DNA of 64,000 nucleotides, taken from assembly GCF_000758545.1 (NCBI RefSeq), contig NZ_CP009279.1, forward strand, positions 1,798,001 through 1,862,000. Direction: 5' to 3'. Each line of letters begins with the position of its first letter. Position 1 is the first letter of the stretch. A model generated the notes under the pieces. That model searched no databases. It saw only the letters and a list, made by a program, of their open reading frames with translations, and had not been told where the DNA came from. Of the stretch, positions 1 to 7,827 are shown one piece after another. A program made the translations under genes and the position numbers. The stretch comes from Paenibacillus sp. FSL H7-0737. GTDB lineage: Bacteria; Bacillota; Bacilli; Paenibacillales; Paenibacillaceae.

Positions 1-1
1 C

Positions 2-331
2 GGCTTGATTGAGGTCATGGGACTCGCAATTCTGCCAGGTCGTCTGAAGGAAGAGCTTGATTCTATTGCGAGCATCCTTGCAGGAGATCAAGCACTATTA
101 GAAGCGGTGAAGAATGACCCTAGTCATCCACTTGCGCAGCACGCTGCTTGGGTTCAGGAGCTTGTAGAGCGTTTCGGAACGGCATTACAGCATGAAGAAG
201 CCGTCAAGATTGTGCAGAACGAAGTCGGCATCAAGTTTACACATATTCTTGAACACGCGGGTGTCTATAAACGGACTCCGGAAGGGCAAGCTGCTTTCCG
301 TCGTTTCGTGAAGAGCTTCGGCGCGATCTAA
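2..331 (+). CDS. galT: UDP-glucose--hexose-1-phosphate uridylyltransferase, C-terminal part
   Basis: The reading frame is open from the left edge, so only the last 109 or so residues are seen and the true start lies outside. The run IEVMGLAILPGRLKEEL followed by HPLAQHAAWV matches my memory of the C-terminal domain of the Firmicutes-type GalT, which swaps UMP between UDP-glucose and galactose-1-phosphate in the Leloir pathway. The catalytic His motif would be upstream. A strong terminator follows 13 bases after the stop, so this is the last gene of its operon, probably with galK and galE upstream (inference). Confidence 0.85.
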   Translation, partial: GLIEVMGLAILPGRLKEELDSIASILAGDQALLEAVKNDPSHPLAQHAAWVQELVERFGTALQHEEAVKIVQNEVGIKFTHILEHAGVYKRTPEGQAAFRRFVKSFGAI

Positions 332-344
332 AGTTTGGAAAGGG

Positions 345-383
345 GATGTCCTTAAGCCTGTAGGCTTAAGGACATCTTTTTTT
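345..383 (+). terminator. Intrinsic terminator of galT
   Basis: A perfect 14-bp stem (345-358 with 363-376), a TGTA loop and seven T residues follow the galT stop. This is a textbook Rho-independent terminator. Confidence 0.95.
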
Positions 384-479
384 AGGTTATATATTTGGGG
401 TCCCTGAAAAGTATCTGAGTTTGCATCGAAGCAAAGCACCACTTTGTGGAAATATTTATGTGGCTTGAAGCTAATCCAT

Positions 480-508
480 TTGAATGCGGCAATTCAGAGG
501 TTTATAAT
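480..508 (+). promoter_or_regulatory. Sigma-A-type promoter for the alcohol dehydrogenase
   Basis: TTGAAT (480-485), a 17-base spacer and TATAAT (503-508) lie about 45 bases before the dehydrogenase start and downstream of the galT terminator. Confidence 0.6.
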
Positions 509-554
509 ACGAGTGAGCAAAACATTCTGAAATAACTAATGGAGGTTTACACAT

Positions 555-1718
555 ATGCGTAATTTTGATTTTTATAATCCTACCAAGTTGATTTTTGGAC
601 AGGGTACGCTGGAAGCGTTGAAGACTGAGGTTCCTAAGTACGGCAAGAATGTATTGTTGATGTACGGTGGCGGTAGTATCAAGCGTAGCGGTCTGTTCGA
701 TAAGGTCATGGCTGAGCTTAGCGCAATAGATGCTGTGGTTACTGAACTCTCAGGCGTAGAGCCGAATCCACGCCTTTCCACCGTACATAAAGGTGTAGAG
801 CTGTGTCACGAGCATAATATCGACCTCATCCTCGCTGTAGGTGGCGGTAGCGTGTTGGACTGCGCTAAAGCAGTTGCTGTTGGGGCGAAATATGATGGTG
901 ACATGTGGGACTTTGTTGAACGTAAGGCAGCTGCTCAAGACGCTCTCCCACTCGGTACAGTGCTGACGATGGCAGCTACAGGATCAGAAATGAATAGCGG
1001 CTCTGTAATCACCAACGAAGTGACCAAGGAAAAAATGGGCTGGGGCAGTATTCATGCATTCCCTGCATTTTCGATTCTTGACCCAGAGAATACCTTCACT
1101 CTGCCACGTGATCAGACGGTCTACGGCATGGTAGATATCATGTCTCATGTTCTGGAGCACTATTTCCATACTGATGGCAACACACCGGTACAAGACGGCT
1201 TCTGTGAGACTTTGCTACGTACGGTGATCGAAACCGCACCGAAGCTTATTGAAGATTTGAATAATTACGAACTGCGTGAGACGATCATGTATTGCGGCAC
1301 AATGGCGCTTAACGGTATGGTTAGCATGGGTTTTGCAGGAGATTGGGCGACTCACAACATCGAGCACGCAGTATCAGCTGTATACGATATTCCACACGGT
1401 GGAGGCCTGGCCATTCTGTTCCCACAATGGATGAAATATAATATCGATACTGATCCTGCCCGTTTCCGCAAGCTTGCTGTAAACGTGTTTGGAGTTGATC
1501 CTGCGGGCAAGAACGATAAGGAAATAGGGCTGGAAGGAATTGAAGCGCTGCGTAGCTTCTGGGATTCCATTGGTGCACCGAAGACACTCGCTGATTATGA
1601 TATTGATGACAGCGAGATCGGCAGTATGGCTGATAAGGCGGTTCGTTTCGGACCGTTTGGTAATTTCCGCAAGCTTGACCGTGAGGATGTAGTTGAAATT
1701 TATAAAATGGCTTTGTAA
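555..1718 (+). CDS. Iron-containing alcohol dehydrogenase (butanol dehydrogenase, YugJ/YugK type)
   Basis: The protein has 387 residues, the usual length for group III metal-dependent alcohol dehydrogenases that interconvert aldehydes and alcohols with NAD(P)H. The N-terminal dinucleotide fold shows GGGS at 38-41 and [11 protein letters not shown] at 96-106. Metal ligands of the family are present: Asp194 and His198 in DIMSH, a His in THNIEH (267/271) and His281 in IPHGGGLA. The start follows TGGAGG with good spacing. It stands alone between a promoter and a weak hairpin. The in vivo substrate (butanal, methylglyoxal-type or other) cannot be read from sequence. Confidence 0.93.
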   Translation: MRNFDFYNPTKLIFGQGTLEALKTEVPKYGKNVLLMYGGGSIKRSGLFDKVMAELSAIDAVVTELSGVEPNPRLSTVHKGVELCHEHNIDLILAVGGGSVLDCAKAVAVGAKYDGDMWDFVERKAAAQDALPLGTVLTMAATGSEMNSGSVITNEVTKEKMGWGSIHAFPAFSILDPENTFTLPRDQTVYGMVDIMSHVLEHYFHTDGNTPVQDGFCETLLRTVIETAPKLIEDLNNYELRETIMYCGTMALNGMVSMGFAGDWATHNIEHAVSAVYDIPHGGGLAILFPQWMKYNIDTDPARFRKLAVNVFGVDPAGKNDKEIGLEGIEALRSFWDSIGAPKTLADYDIDDSEIGSMADKAVRFGPFGNFRKLDREDVVEIYKMAL

Positions 1719-1777
1719 GTAAATTCTTCTACGAAAGAGACCCTTCGTCTTTAGTCTAGAAGATGTTATAGAACGTC

Positions 1778-1816
1778 AAAGAAGTGATTCTTCCATAATG
1801 GATGAATCGCTTCTTT
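1778..1816 (+). terminator. Hairpin after the alcohol dehydrogenase, possible weak terminator
   Basis: A 13-bp stem with one G-U pair (1778-1790 with 1804-1816) lies 60 bases after the dehydrogenase stop. Only a poor T-rich tail follows, so termination may be weak. Confidence 0.45.
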
Positions 1817-1937
1817 GCGTTTATGCTCTACTGTGGATTTCTCCTCAACATCGTCCCTGATCTCCGCTGCTGCTGACCGCATTTTTCGTGCGTTTATCCT
1901 CAGAATGGAACTTTTATGGGTAAATATCCAAAGTTTG

Positions 1938-1964
1938 TGAAACCAATGACCTACTTTATTCGTT
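1938..1964 (+). promoter_or_regulatory. ECF sigma (sigma-W-like) promoter for yuaF-floT
   Basis: TGAAAC at 1938-1943, 17 bases, then CGTT at 1961-1964, 45 bases before the yuaF-like start. Bacillus sigma-W promoters carry TGAAAC and CGTA at this spacing, and the B. subtilis yuaF-floT-yuaI operon is a known sigma-W target. The fourth base of the -10 element differs from CGTA. Confidence 0.65.
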
Positions 1965-2008
1965 TAAAGTAATATGACAGTCCTGAATGAAGACAGGAGG
2001 AAGTAAAT

Positions 2009-2545
2009 ATGCAAACGCTGTATTTAGGCTGCTTGGCGCTAGGCGTCATATTTGCCATAGTCAGCGTCCTGGTGGGTGATGTGATCGGAGATGCTTTGCA
2101 TGGAGTCTTTGATTTCGTATCCGTAGATTTTCTGAATCCCACCGTACTGGCAGGAGGAATAACCGTGTTCGGCGGAGCGGGCATTCTTCTAACCCGGTAC
2201 AGTGCTCTGGAAGCTGGGGCGATCATTGCTTTATCTTTGTTAGCCGCCGCTTTTTTGGGAGTACTTATGTATCTAGGGGTGGTTAAGCCCATGGAAAAAA
2301 GCGAAATGTCCAATGGTTTCTCTATGAGTGATCTGCCTGGCAAGATCGGGGAAATCACAATTCCTGTTCCCGCCACGGGTTATGGTGAGATTATGGTAAA
2401 GTTTGGCGCCGGCAATAGCCTGCATACGGCAGCAAGCTTTGATCATGAGCTGCTTCCGGCAGGGATTAAAGTTGTTGTAGTGGAGGTTAGAGAAGGCGTT
2501 GCATTGGTGTCAGAATTCGAAAAGAGAAGAGGAGTGGATCTTTAA
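2009..2545 (+). CDS. yuaF: NfeD-like membrane protein, YuaF type
   Basis: This 178-residue protein has an N-terminal hydrophobic half (spans near 2-25, 45-65 and 70-92) and a C-terminal soluble beta-rich part (about 110-178) like the OB-fold of NfeD proteins. NfeD1b proteins are encoded next to flotillins and act with them in membrane-domain organisation. Its stop overlaps the floT ATG by one base, so the two are translationally coupled. The start follows ACAGGAGG. The candidate ECF promoter upstream suggests induction by cell-envelope stress. Confidence 0.85.
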   Translation: MQTLYLGCLALGVIFAIVSVLVGDVIGDALHGVFDFVSVDFLNPTVLAGGITVFGGAGILLTRYSALEAGAIIALSLLAAAFLGVLMYLGVVKPMEKSEMSNGFSMSDLPGKIGEITIPVPATGYGEIMVKFGAGNSLHTAASFDHELLPAGIKVVVVEVREGVALVSEFEKRRGVDL

Positions 2546-4119
2546 TGTTCGGTATTCCTGAGTATTTGTTAGTCCCTGCTGTTGTCGTTGCTGTTTTGTT
2601 TGTGCTAGGTATCGCATTCTGGGCACGTTACAAAACTGTTGGACCAGATGAAGGGATGATCGTAACGGGGTCGTTCTTGGGGAAAAATCATATTTCAGAC
2701 GATGGATCTGGTCGTAAAATAAAGATAGTACGTGGGGGCGGGGCATTTATCCTCCCTATCTTTCAGAAGGCTGAATTTATGTCGCTTCTTTCTCATAAAC
2801 TCGATGTAACGACCCCGGAAGTATACACCGAACAAGGGGTTCCGGTTATTGCTGACGGTGTAGCGATTATTAAAGTGGGTAGCTCGACTGAAGATGTGGC
2901 GACAGCCGCTGAGCAATTTATGGGCAAACCGATTGAAGCGCTGAAGAGCGAAGCACAAGAAGTTCTTGAGGGTCATCTGCGGGCCATTCTCGGTTCGATG
3001 ACCGTTGAGGAAGTATATCGTAACCGTGACCGTTTTGCGCAAGAGGTTCAAGGCGTGGCGGCACGTGATCTTAAGAAAATGGGTCTGCAAATTGTTTCCT
3101 TTACTATCAAGGATGTCCGAGACAAACATGGATATCTTGACGCATTAGGTAAACCGCGGATAGCTGCAGTGAAGCGGGATGCAGAGATCGCTGAAGCAGA
3201 AGCAGTGCGGGATGCGAGAATTCAAAAGGCAAACGCTGAAGAGCAAGGGCAAAAAGCAGAACTGCTGCGGGATACGAATATCGCCGAAGCCTCCAAGGAA
3301 AACCAGCTTAAGGTGGCTGCGTTTAAACGGGATCAGGATACAGCGAAAGCAGAAGCCGACCAGGCTTATCATATTCAAGAGGCACGTGCAAAGCAGACCG
3401 TTGTTGAAGAACAGATGAAGGTTGAGCTAGTACGTAAGGAACGTGAAATCGATTTGCAAGCCAAAGAAATTCAAGTTCGCGAGAAGCAGTACGACGCAGA
3501 AGTGAAGAAAAAAGCGGAAGCGGATCGTTACGCAGTAGAGCAAGCGGCGGAAGCTGATAAGGCGAAGAGAATGCGTGAGGCAGATGCCTTGCAATATAGT
3601 ATTGAAACGCAAGCTAAAGCGACAGCTGAGCAGAAGCGTCTTGAAGGTCAAGCGATGGCGGATGCAGAGCTGGCTAAAGGTACAGCGGATGCTGAGGTTA
3701 TCCGGTTGCGCGGTCTAGCGGAAGCAGAAGCCAAAGAAAAGCTGGCGGAAGCTTTCCAGAAATTCGGCGAAGCAGCCGTGCTCGATATTATCGTCAAAAT
3801 GCTGCCTGATTTGGCTGGCCAAATCGCGAAGCCGCTGGCATCCATTGATAAGCTTACGGTTGTAGATACCGGTAATGGTGAAGGTGCGGCACGTGTCAGC
3901 AACTATGTAACCCAGTTGATGTCTACGGCTCCTGAGATGCTGAAGAGCGTCTCTGGAATTGACGTAGAGGCCCTGATCAAAGGGCTGACGACTAGATCCT
4001 CAGGGTCAACTGGAAGCAAGGCTGTTCCGGTCACACCAGTGACCTCCATACAACCTCCAGCAGCATCGGGGGGAGCGAGCAAAGCTTCAACTTCTGTGGC
4101 TGAGCAACCTGAAGACTAG
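2545..4119 (+). CDS. floT: Flotillin
   Basis: The 524-residue protein has a short N-terminal membrane-inserting segment (about 5-27), an SPFH/band-7 domain (about 30-190) and a long Ala/Glu-rich flotillin coiled coil (about 195-410) with repeats such as AEAEAVRDARIQKANAEEQ. The tail is Ser/Thr/Pro-rich. B. subtilis FloT (YuaG) has the same order and similar length (509). Flotillins scaffold membrane microdomains and influence fluidity, secretion and signalling. It is co-transcribed with the yuaF-like gene. The third gene of the B. subtilis operon, yuaI, is not present here. Confidence 0.93.
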   Translation: MFGIPEYLLVPAVVVAVLFVLGIAFWARYKTVGPDEGMIVTGSFLGKNHISDDGSGRKIKIVRGGGAFILPIFQKAEFMSLLSHKLDVTTPEVYTEQGVPVIADGVAIIKVGSSTEDVATAAEQFMGKPIEALKSEAQEVLEGHLRAILGSMTVEEVYRNRDRFAQEVQGVAARDLKKMGLQIVSFTIKDVRDKHGYLDALGKPRIAAVKRDAEIAEAEAVRDARIQKANAEEQGQKAELLRDTNIAEASKENQLKVAAFKRDQDTAKAEADQAYHIQEARAKQTVVEEQMKVELVRKEREIDLQAKEIQVREKQYDAEVKKKAEADRYAVEQAAEADKAKRMREADALQYSIETQAKATAEQKRLEGQAMADAELAKGTADAEVIRLRGLAEAEAKEKLAEAFQKFGEAAVLDIIVKMLPDLAGQIAKPLASIDKLTVVDTGNGEGAARVSNYVTQLMSTAPEMLKSVSGIDVEALIKGLTTRSSGSTGSKAVPVTPVTSIQPPAASGGASKASTSVAEQPED

Positions 4120-4156
4120 TTAAAGCAATAACTACTATAGAATGATTTAACTTAAG

Positions 4157-4185
4157 GTAAGCTCGGTGATTGCTACCGGGCTTAC
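4157..4185 (+). terminator. Hairpin after floT
   Basis: An 11-bp stem (4157-4167 with 4175-4185, one G-U pair) is followed by a short interrupted T run. It is probably the end of the yuaF-floT transcript. Confidence 0.45.
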
Positions 4186-4230
4186 TCTATGTTTTGGGTC
4201 TTAGCTATAGAATAGGAGAGGTGCGCGAGC

Positions 4231-4938
4231 GTGCAACTAACTTTAGATCATATCCATAAAAGCTTCGATGGTAAACAGGTGATTAAAGATGCAGACTTCA
4301 TCTTTGAAAGAGGGAAGATCTACGGGCTGCTTGGACGGAATGGAGCAGGTAAAACTACACTTTTCAATTGTTTGAGTGGTGAGATCCAAATGGATAGCGG
4401 AGCTGCCTTTATTGGTGAGAAGGATAGTGCCCGTCCGCTTCGTGACGAGGACATCGGATATGTATTTTCCCTACCCATTTTGCCTGAGTTTCTGACAGGT
4501 TATGAGTTCGTAAAGTTTTATATGGACATCAACCGTGAGAAGATCGACACGAATAAAAGCATTGAAGATTATTTTTCAATTATTAAGTTTGAGGAAGAAG
4601 ATCGGCACCGACTGATTAAGGGTTATTCCCACGGGATGAAGAATAAAATTCAAATGCTCTGCTTTATCATTACTCGCCCGCCTTTGATTTTATTAGATGA
4701 GCCTTTAACTTCTTTTGACGTGGTTGTGGCTCTTGAGATCAAGAAATTGCTGCGTGAGATGAAGCAGGATCACATCATTATTTTTTCTACGCATATTTTG
4801 CAATTAGCCGCCGATTTATGTGACGAGTTGGTTATTCTAAATCATGGAACCCTCCAAGAAATTCCGCGTGAAACTCTGCAAAGTCCAGAATTTGAGGAGC
4901 AAATCATAGCTTTACTTCAGGATGGCAACAATGATTAG
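4231..4938 (+). CDS. ABC transporter ATP-binding protein
   Basis: This 235-residue ATPase starts at GTG after AGGAGAGG. Walker A is GRNGAGKTT (about 35-43) and Walker B is LILLDEP. The signature is YSHGM rather than LSGGQ, a degenerate form seen in some ABC-2-type exporters. The H-loop lies in STHIL. It overlaps the next gene by eight bases, so the two form an exporter of ATPase plus permease. The cargo is unknown; such pairs often handle peptides, lipids or antibiotics. Confidence 0.85.
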   Translation: MQLTLDHIHKSFDGKQVIKDADFIFERGKIYGLLGRNGAGKTTLFNCLSGEIQMDSGAAFIGEKDSARPLRDEDIGYVFSLPILPEFLTGYEFVKFYMDINREKIDTNKSIEDYFSIIKFEEEDRHRLIKGYSHGMKNKIQMLCFIITRPPLILLDEPLTSFDVVVALEIKKLLREMKQDHIIIFSTHILQLAADLCDELVILNHGTLQEIPRETLQSPEFEEQIIALLQDGNND

Positions 4939-6544
4939 TACACTTCGCAGCATTCAGAGGATTAGAGGTTCGTCCGGAGCCAATCGGCTGATTTACTATT
5001 TCAAAAAGCTGCCTGTTCTTGGCAAACTTTTAAAAGGGGATATTTACTCTAACATTGCACTAAAACAAGTCTTCGCTGGGATAGTACTTGCATTGAAGGT
5101 AGTGTGGGGGTTTTTAGGCAAGTTCGCCTATTTGGGAATTGTGATCTATTTGCCAATCGTCCTTACACACAAAGAATTGCCGCACGCCGAACAATATGCA
5201 TTGTTCTTACATATTTTTATAGTTCTGAGCTTTATAGTGGCTGCGGTTTCGAATGTATTTATATTAGAGCCCAAACGGGATAAATATATATGTGTGAAGC
5301 TGATGAGAATTCCGGCGAAACAGTATATGCATGCTACGCTATTGATTAAAGGTTTAACGTTCTTTATTTATTATGTACCAGCATTAACCGTCTTTGCAGG
5401 AATTTTTGGAGCTCCACTTTGGCATGGCGTATGGCTTACACTTCTGTTAACGGCCTGGAGAATAGTCACCGAGGCGCTGAATCTTTGGTTTTTTGACAAA
5501 AAAGAAATTGTGTTAGTTAAAAAGATGAGCTGGGTATGGTCCGTGATTGGACTAGGTGGCTTACTTGCCTATGTGCCCCTTTATCTAGGGTACGCTTTTG
5601 TAAATGATGCGACAGGATTTAGTGTCCCCGTGAGTCTTGTGATCGTTGTACTTGGAGGAATTGCGGCTGTGTATATTGGGAAATATCCTAACTATCGCAG
5701 TGCTGTAGATGTCGTTACCAAGATAGATGATCCATTGCTGGATATGAACCGGATGATGAAAGAAGCAAGGGTGGCAGATGTTCAGACTAAGGAGAAGGAC
5801 TTTTCGTCGGAAGAACTTATGGGGAAAGCTTTTCAAGGAAAGACAGGTTACGCCTACCTGAATGCTATTTTTTTCTCCAGGCATAAACGCTTGTTGATTC
5901 AACCCATACAGAGGCGTTTAACGATCATTTGTGTGCTCTTTATAGTGGCTGTCCTAATGATGCTTATTTCGCCGGAGACTTCGTCCAAGTTTACAGCATA
6001 TCTGCTCGGTGGACTTCCCTTTTTTGTATTTATAATGAACTATACCTCTATAGGTGAGCGCGTATGCAAAGCGATGTTTTACAATTGTGATTTAAGCTTG
6101 TTGCGCTATGGATTCTATCGTGAACAAACTGCGATTCTGGACAATTTTAAGATTCGTCTTATTAAATTGAGTGGCCTTAATCTTATTCCTGCTGTCGCCA
6201 TATGTTTAGCATGTACTCTGCTGTTTCTGCTCTCTGGCGCAGATTGGGGTTTGATGGATGCAGTGATCTTTTGGGTAACGATTCTTTGTCTTTCCTTGTT
6301 CTTCTCAGTGCACCATTTGTTCATGTATTATATCTTTCAACCGTACAGCACGGAGCTAAATATGAAAAATCCGTTCTTTTTTATCGTCAACAGCATTGTA
6401 TTGGGACTAAGCGTCGCTTGTATCGGATTTCCAAAAGCATCGTCACTATTTACGCTAGTTGTTCTTGCGGGAACGATTGCTTATATGGTTATTGCCGTGA
6501 CGTTGGTATACAAGTTCTCCAGCCGAACCTTCCGGGTAAAATAG
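4931..6544 (+). CDS. ABC transporter permease, large multi-span membrane protein
   Basis: About 537 residues with roughly ten hydrophobic segments; I do not recognise a named family. ATG 4931 is chosen over the in-frame ATG at 4922 because AGGATGG then sits at normal spacing. The reading frame overlaps the ATPase end, which makes it the partner permease. A soluble, charged stretch (about residues 265-310) lies between two membrane halves. No terminator or second permease follows, so the transporter probably works as a homodimer of this protein with the upstream ATPase. Confidence 0.75.
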   Translation: MISTLRSIQRIRGSSGANRLIYYFKKLPVLGKLLKGDIYSNIALKQVFAGIVLALKVVWGFLGKFAYLGIVIYLPIVLTHKELPHAEQYALFLHIFIVLSFIVAAVSNVFILEPKRDKYICVKLMRIPAKQYMHATLLIKGLTFFIYYVPALTVFAGIFGAPLWHGVWLTLLLTAWRIVTEALNLWFFDKKEIVLVKKMSWVWSVIGLGGLLAYVPLYLGYAFVNDATGFSVPVSLVIVVLGGIAAVYIGKYPNYRSAVDVVTKIDDPLLDMNRMMKEARVADVQTKEKDFSSEELMGKAFQGKTGYAYLNAIFFSRHKRLLIQPIQRRLTIICVLFIVAVLMMLISPETSSKFTAYLLGGLPFFVFIMNYTSIGERVCKAMFYNCDLSLLRYGFYREQTAILDNFKIRLIKLSGLNLIPAVAICLACTLLFLLSGADWGLMDAVIFWVTILCLSLFFSVHHLFMYYIFQPYSTELNMKNPFFFIVNSIVLGLSVACIGFPKASSLFTLVVLAGTIAYMVIAVTLVYKFSSRTFRVK

Positions 6545-6672
6545 AACGCGAGTGTTCTTCTAATATCGGAATGTTGATGATATGATGGTAGCGAGAGTTT
6601 TTTAATCGTACCGTTTCATGTTGCGTTTGCTGCTTGGAAGTCAGGTGTTTAGAAATAAAAGAGGTGTCAAAA

Positions 6673-7548
6673 ATGAGTAGCATAACTGTAGCAAAGGTGT
6701 TAAATAACAACGTTATCATTGCGGACCATCCCCAATATTCCGAGGTTGTAGTGATTGGCAAAGGAATAGGGTTTAACCGAAAATTGCATGATCGGATTGA
6801 TCTATCCTCCGTGGAGAAGATGTTTATTCTTCGCAGCCAGGAAGAGCAGGAACAATATAAACAGCTTCTTCCCCAAGTGGATGAAAAGCTGATTGAGATT
6901 GTACATGGAATTTTGTTATATATTATGCATAGCAGTAGTCAACCACTTAATGAGCATGTTCATATTGCACTCACTGATCATATCTCATTTGCTATACGGC
7001 GTTATGAACAAGATATCCCAATTCACAATCCGTTTCTGTATGAGACTAAGGAAATTTATCCTGAAGAGTATAAGATGGCAGAGTATGCGATTGAGCGGAT
7101 TAATGAAGGCATGGGCGTGGAACTGCCTGTAGATGAGGTGGGTTTTGTTGCACTTCATATCGTTAGCGCGCTGAGTAATAGACAAATTTCCGAGGTCAGA
7201 CAGCATTCTCTTTTGATTGGTGATTTGATCGGAATTGTAGAGAATAATCTCGAATATCGAATTCCACGTGATTCACTTGATTATTCGCGGTTGGTGACTC
7301 ATCTACGATTTGTTCTAGAAAGACTACGCCGTGGAGAATCAGTGCGGGAGACTTCTACACTGGATGGTCTTATGAAACGAGAGTATCCCGAAATGTATAC
7401 CTTGGCTTGGCAATTAACTAAGGTGATTGAGAACCGAGTGCGAATTCCTGTGTATCCAGCAGAGGTCAGTTATTTGACAGTTCATTTGCAACGTCTTGCC
7501 CAGAAGAAAGAGGATGAAGTGGATATGGAGACGAAGCGAGAAATATAA
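6673..7548 (+). CDS. glcT: BglG/SacY-family transcription antiterminator, GlcT
   Basis: The start at 6673 is chosen because the RNA-binding domain begins there (MSSITVAKVLNNNVII) and AGAGGTG precedes it. The order is a co-antiterminator RNA-binding domain (about 1-60), PRD1 (about 65-170) and PRD2 (about 171-280). Conserved PRD His residues are visible in the HVHIALTDH and FVALHIVSA regions. GlcT binds a RAT hairpin in the ptsG leader and prevents termination when glucose is transported. The matching RAT lies about 110 bases downstream, before ptsG, so the regulator sits next to its target as in B. subtilis. Confidence 0.92.
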   Translation: MSSITVAKVLNNNVIIADHPQYSEVVVIGKGIGFNRKLHDRIDLSSVEKMFILRSQEEQEQYKQLLPQVDEKLIEIVHGILLYIMHSSSQPLNEHVHIALTDHISFAIRRYEQDIPIHNPFLYETKEIYPEEYKMAEYAIERINEGMGVELPVDEVGFVALHIVSALSNRQISEVRQHSLLIGDLIGIVENNLEYRIPRDSLDYSRLVTHLRFVLERLRRGESVRETSTLDGLMKREYPEMYTLAWQLTKVIENRVRIPVYPAEVSYLTVHLQRLAQKKEDEVDMETKREI

Positions 7549-7597
7549 GGATAATGTATAAAGTGAAACTTATACTTTCTTTTATTTTAAAAAAAGC

Positions 7598-7626
7598 TTG
7601 TCACTACAAAAAAACGGTGCTACAAT
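7598..7626 (+). promoter_or_regulatory. Sigma-A promoter of ptsGHI
   Basis: TTGTCA (7598-7603), 17 bases, TACAAT (7621-7626). Transcription would begin near 7633, just upstream of the RAT element. Confidence 0.8.
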
Positions 7627-7654
7627 ATCGGTGTCCTAATTAAAACAGAATACC

Positions 7655-7690
7655 AAGCGTGTAACTGATTCGATCAGGCATGAGTGATTT
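7655..7690 (+). promoter_or_regulatory. Ribonucleic antiterminator (RAT) for GlcT
   Basis: The segment contains GTGTAACTGATTCGATCAGG, which closely resembles the B. subtilis ptsG RAT as I remember it. It folds into an inner stem CTGAT/ATCAG (7665-7669 with 7673-7677) closed by a TCG loop. Its 3' part (7677-7684) is also the 5' arm of the terminator, so RAT and terminator exclude each other. Confidence 0.85.
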
Positions 7691-7780
7691 ACAGTATTTT
7701 GGTTGCTAGTCCCCATCTTGGGGTAATCTAACCTTACCGTTAGATAACAACCTTTATACTGTGTTGCTCATGCCTTTTTT
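7677..7780 (+). terminator. Regulated ptsG leader terminator with a branched interior
   Basis: The closing stem GGCATGAG (7677-7684) pairs with CTCATGCC (7767-7774) and is followed by six T. Inside it, ACAGTAT (7691-7697) pairs with ATACTGT (7756-7762) and GGTTG (7701-7705) with CAACC (7748-7752). These enclose two small hairpins, CCCC/GGGG (7711-7723) and ATCTAAC/GTTAGAT (7726-7745). It is a three-way junction on top of a terminator stem, much larger than a plain attenuator. Confidence 0.85.
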
Positions 7781-7827
7781 GGCATCTGTTTTACTGAAAA
7801 TGTGAATAATGAAAGGAAGTGACCATG

